In this document: positions 62,363 through 64,000 of the stretch, piece by piece
How positions within the stretch are numbered: position 1 is the stretch's first letter
Layout of the letters: every line of letters begins with the position of its first letter
Assembly (NCBI RefSeq): GCF_006346315.1
Contig: NZ_VDMR01000001.1
Span: 1,178,001 to 1,242,000 of the forward strand
Direction of reading: 5' to 3'
Origin: Nocardioides litoris
Lineage (GTDB): Bacteria; Actinomycetota; Actinomycetes; Propionibacteriales; Nocardioidaceae
DNA length: 64,000 bases
The notes under the pieces: generated by a model
Database searches by the model: none
The model's input: the letters and a program-made list of their open reading frames with translations, nothing else
What the model was told of the DNA's origin: nothing
Program-made: the position numbers and the translations under genes

Positions 62363-64000
62363 ATGGCCGGCACGCACCCCTCGGGACCCACGCACCGCCT
62401 CGTGCGCGAGCACCGCGCCGTCGCCGTGCCCGAGCTCGACGCGCAGCAGCGCGCGGTCGTCGACCACCGCGAGGGGCCGCTCCTGGTGCTGGCCGGACCC
62501 GGCACCGGCAAGACCACGACCCTGGTCGAGGCCGTCGTCGACCGGCTCTCCCAGTCCGGCGTGCGCCCCGAGCACGTGCTCGCGCTGACGTTCTCCCGCA
62601 AGGCCGCCGAGCAGCTGCGCGACCGGGTGACCGCCCGGCTCGGGCGCACCCTGGCCACCGGGTTGTCCTCGACGTTCCACTCCTTCGCCTACGCGCTGGT
62701 GCGCCACCACGCCCCGGCCGACATCTACGCCGCGCCCCTGCGGCTGCTCTCCGCACCCGAGCAGGACGTCGTGCTCCGTGAGCTGCTCACCGACGCCCCC
62801 GAGTCGGTCACCTGGCCCGAGAGCCTGCGTCGTGCGCTCGGCACCCGCGGGTTCGCCCGCGAGGTCAACGCGGTGCTCTCCCGGGCGCGCGAGAAGGGCC
62901 TCGACGGCGACGAGCTGCTCGCCCTCGGCGCCGAGCACGGCCTGCCCGAGCTGAGGGCCGCGGGCCTGTTCCTCGAGCAGTACCTCACGACCCTGGACCA
63001 CCTCGGCGCCACCGACTACGCCGACCTCATCCGCCGCGCCACCATCGAGGCCGCCGCCCACCGCGACGAGCTCCGGGCGCGCTACCGCTACGTCTTCGTC
63101 GACGAGTACCAGGACACCGACCCCGGCCAGGTCGCGCTGCTGCGCCAGCTCGCCGGCGACGGCGGCAACCTCGTGGTCGTCGGCGACCCGCACCAGTCGA
63201 TCTACGGCTTCCGAGGCGCCGAGGTGCGCGGCATCCTCGACTTCCCCGCGCAGTTCCCGCGGGCCGACGGCCGGCCGGCCGAGGTCGTCGCGCTGCGGAC
63301 CACGCGCCGCTTCGGCCCCCACCTGCTGCTCGCCTCGCAGCGGGTCGCCTCCCGCCTGGCCCTCCCGGGCTCGATCCCCGAGGCAGCCAGGCAGGCCTTC
63401 CTCGAGCCGCGCTCCGACGCCCCCACCCTCGGCAAGGCCGAGGTGCTCACCTTCGACACCGAGCGCGCCGAGGCCGAGCACCTCGCCGACCTGCTCCGGC
63501 GCGCCCACCTCGAGCAGGGGCTCGACTGGTCCGACATGGCGGTGCTCGTCCGCTCCGGCCGGTCCACCCTCCCGCCGCTGCGCCGCGCGCTCGGCGCCGC
63601 CGGCGTGCCGGTCGAGGTGAGCCACGACGAGGTGCCCCTGGTGCGCGACCCGGCGGTGCTGCCGCTGCTCGACGCGGTGCGCGCCGTGGTCAACCTCGAC
63701 AACGCCGACCCCGACCACGTCGACTTCGTGCACGCCTCCCGGGCGGAGTCGCTGCTCCTCAGCCCGCTCGGCGGCCTCGACGCCGGCCAGCTGCGCCGTC
63801 TCGGCCGCCAGCTGCGCACCCGGGCCCGCGTCCTCGCCCGTGACGAGTCCGCGTCCACCACCCCGCCGACCTCGCGCGACCTGCTCCGGTCGACCGTGGT
63901 CGAGGCCGGGTTCCTCGACGGGCTCGAGGGGCCCGAGGTGGAGCGTGCCCGAGCCCTGTCCGCCCTGCTGCACGGCTGTCGGGCCGAGCTCGACGGCGGT
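62363..64000 (+). CDS. UvrD/Rep-family helicase, AdnA-like (3' truncated by window)
   Basis: 546 codons visible, open to the right edge. ELDAQQRAVVDHREGPLLVLAGPGTGKTTTLVEAVVDRL (Q motif and Walker A GPGTGKTT), LTFSRKAAEQLRDRV (motif Ia), FHSFAYALVR, YVFVDEYQDTDPGQVALL (Walker B), VVGDPHQSIYGFRGA (motif III) and the later FGPHLLLASQRVASRL. In actinobacteria two such genes in tandem form the AdnAB helicase-nuclease of double-strand break resection; position after ATL and moeZ matches AdnA (Rv3202c). The C-terminal nuclease domain that would settle the call lies outside the window. ATG 62363 is 7 nt after a CACAGT element. Confidence 0.86.
   Translation, partial: MAGTHPSGPTHRLVREHRAVAVPELDAQQRAVVDHREGPLLVLAGPGTGKTTTLVEAVVDRLSQSGVRPEHVLALTFSRKAAEQLRDRVTARLGRTLATGLSSTFHSFAYALVRHHAPADIYAAPLRLLSAPEQDVVLRELLTDAPESVTWPESLRRALGTRGFAREVNAVLSRAREKGLDGDELLALGAEHGLPELRAAGLFLEQYLTTLDHLGATDYADLIRRATIEAAAHRDELRARYRYVFVDEYQDTDPGQVALLRQLAGDGGNLVVVGDPHQSIYGFRGAEVRGILDFPAQFPRADGRPAEVVALRTTRRFGPHLLLASQRVASRLALPGSIPEAARQAFLEPRSDAPTLGKAEVLTFDTERAEAEHLADLLRRAHLEQGLDWSDMAVLVRSGRSTLPPLRRALGAAGVPVEVSHDEVPLVRDPAVLPLLDAVRAVVNLDNADPDHVDFVHASRAESLLLSPLGGLDAGQLRRLGRQLRTRARVLARDESASTTPPTSRDLLRSTVVEAGFLDGLEGPEVERARALSALLHGCRAELDGG

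Overview
This is a very GC-rich actinobacterial chromosome segment with dense gene packing, many GTG starts and frequent leaderless promoters of the form TAnnnT, 6-9 nt, then ATG/GTG. The gene content and order (manB-Trm112-SIS-ahcY-mtrAB-lpqB-comF-hpf-secA, then tatB-mrp-DUF1003-MgtE_N, then ParA-DEAD helicase-ferritin-like-DUF3107-TetR-moeZ-ATL-helicase) match conserved actinobacterial blocks known from Mycobacterium (roughly Rv3257c to Rv3240c, Rv1224 to Rv1232c, Rv3213c to Rv3202c, recalled from memory). DUF5719, DUF6752, DUF6758, SCO7613-type and DUF222/HNH proteins point to Nocardioidaceae, most likely Nocardioides or a close relative. No phage, plasmid, CRISPR, rRNA or tRNA was seen.

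Layout. 1-7.7 kb: end of a membrane glycosyltransferase, DUF5719, a GT61 glycosyltransferase with a metallopeptidase-fold protein, then the mannose/hexose-phosphate operon (DUF3499, manB, Trm112-like, SIS) and DUF808. 7.7-20.6 kb: ahcY, the MtrAB-LpqB envelope-stress system, comF, a probable raiA structured RNA followed by the hibernation factor gene hpf, a NarL-type regulator, a YcaQ-like DNA glycosylase and secA with a strong terminator. 20.8-26.1 kb: Rv3235-like and LysM proteins, an unknown leaderless gene, tatB, mrp, DUF1003 and a CBS/MgtE_N protein. 26.2-49.9 kb is the accessory half: an EEP hydrolase, three related GT2-type proteins, three sulfotransferase-like proteins, a LicD-methyltransferase fusion, a phospholipase D-fold exported protein, a Tat-exported lipoprotein sulfatase, a DUF222/HNH repeat-family gene, an acyl-CoA dehydrogenase and several small enzymes. 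50.0-64.0 kb: orphan ParA with an L,D-transpeptidase, DEAD-box helicase, ferritin-like protein, DUF3107, TetR, moeZ, an exported S1 protease, an alkyltransferase-like protein, a giant polytopic SCO7613 protein, a broken peptidoglycan-binding gene, a PlsC acyltransferase, DUF3140 and the start of an AdnA-like helicase.

How it fits together. The core blocks handle activated mannose supply, envelope-stress sensing (MtrAB-LpqB), protein export (SecA, TatB), Fe-S and thiocarboxylate sulfur transfer (Mrp, MoeZ) and ribosome hibernation. The accessory half holds enzymes that would build, decorate (sulfate, phospho-choline-like, methyl) and remodel a surface polymer, although they are scattered as singletons and pairs rather than forming one operon.

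Most notable non-gene signals: the comF-hpf structured-RNA candidate; four same-strand DnaA-box-like TGTGGA sites within 64 bp at 60278-60341; and three places where the upstream gene's TAG stop codon is also the first half of the next gene's -10 hexamer.
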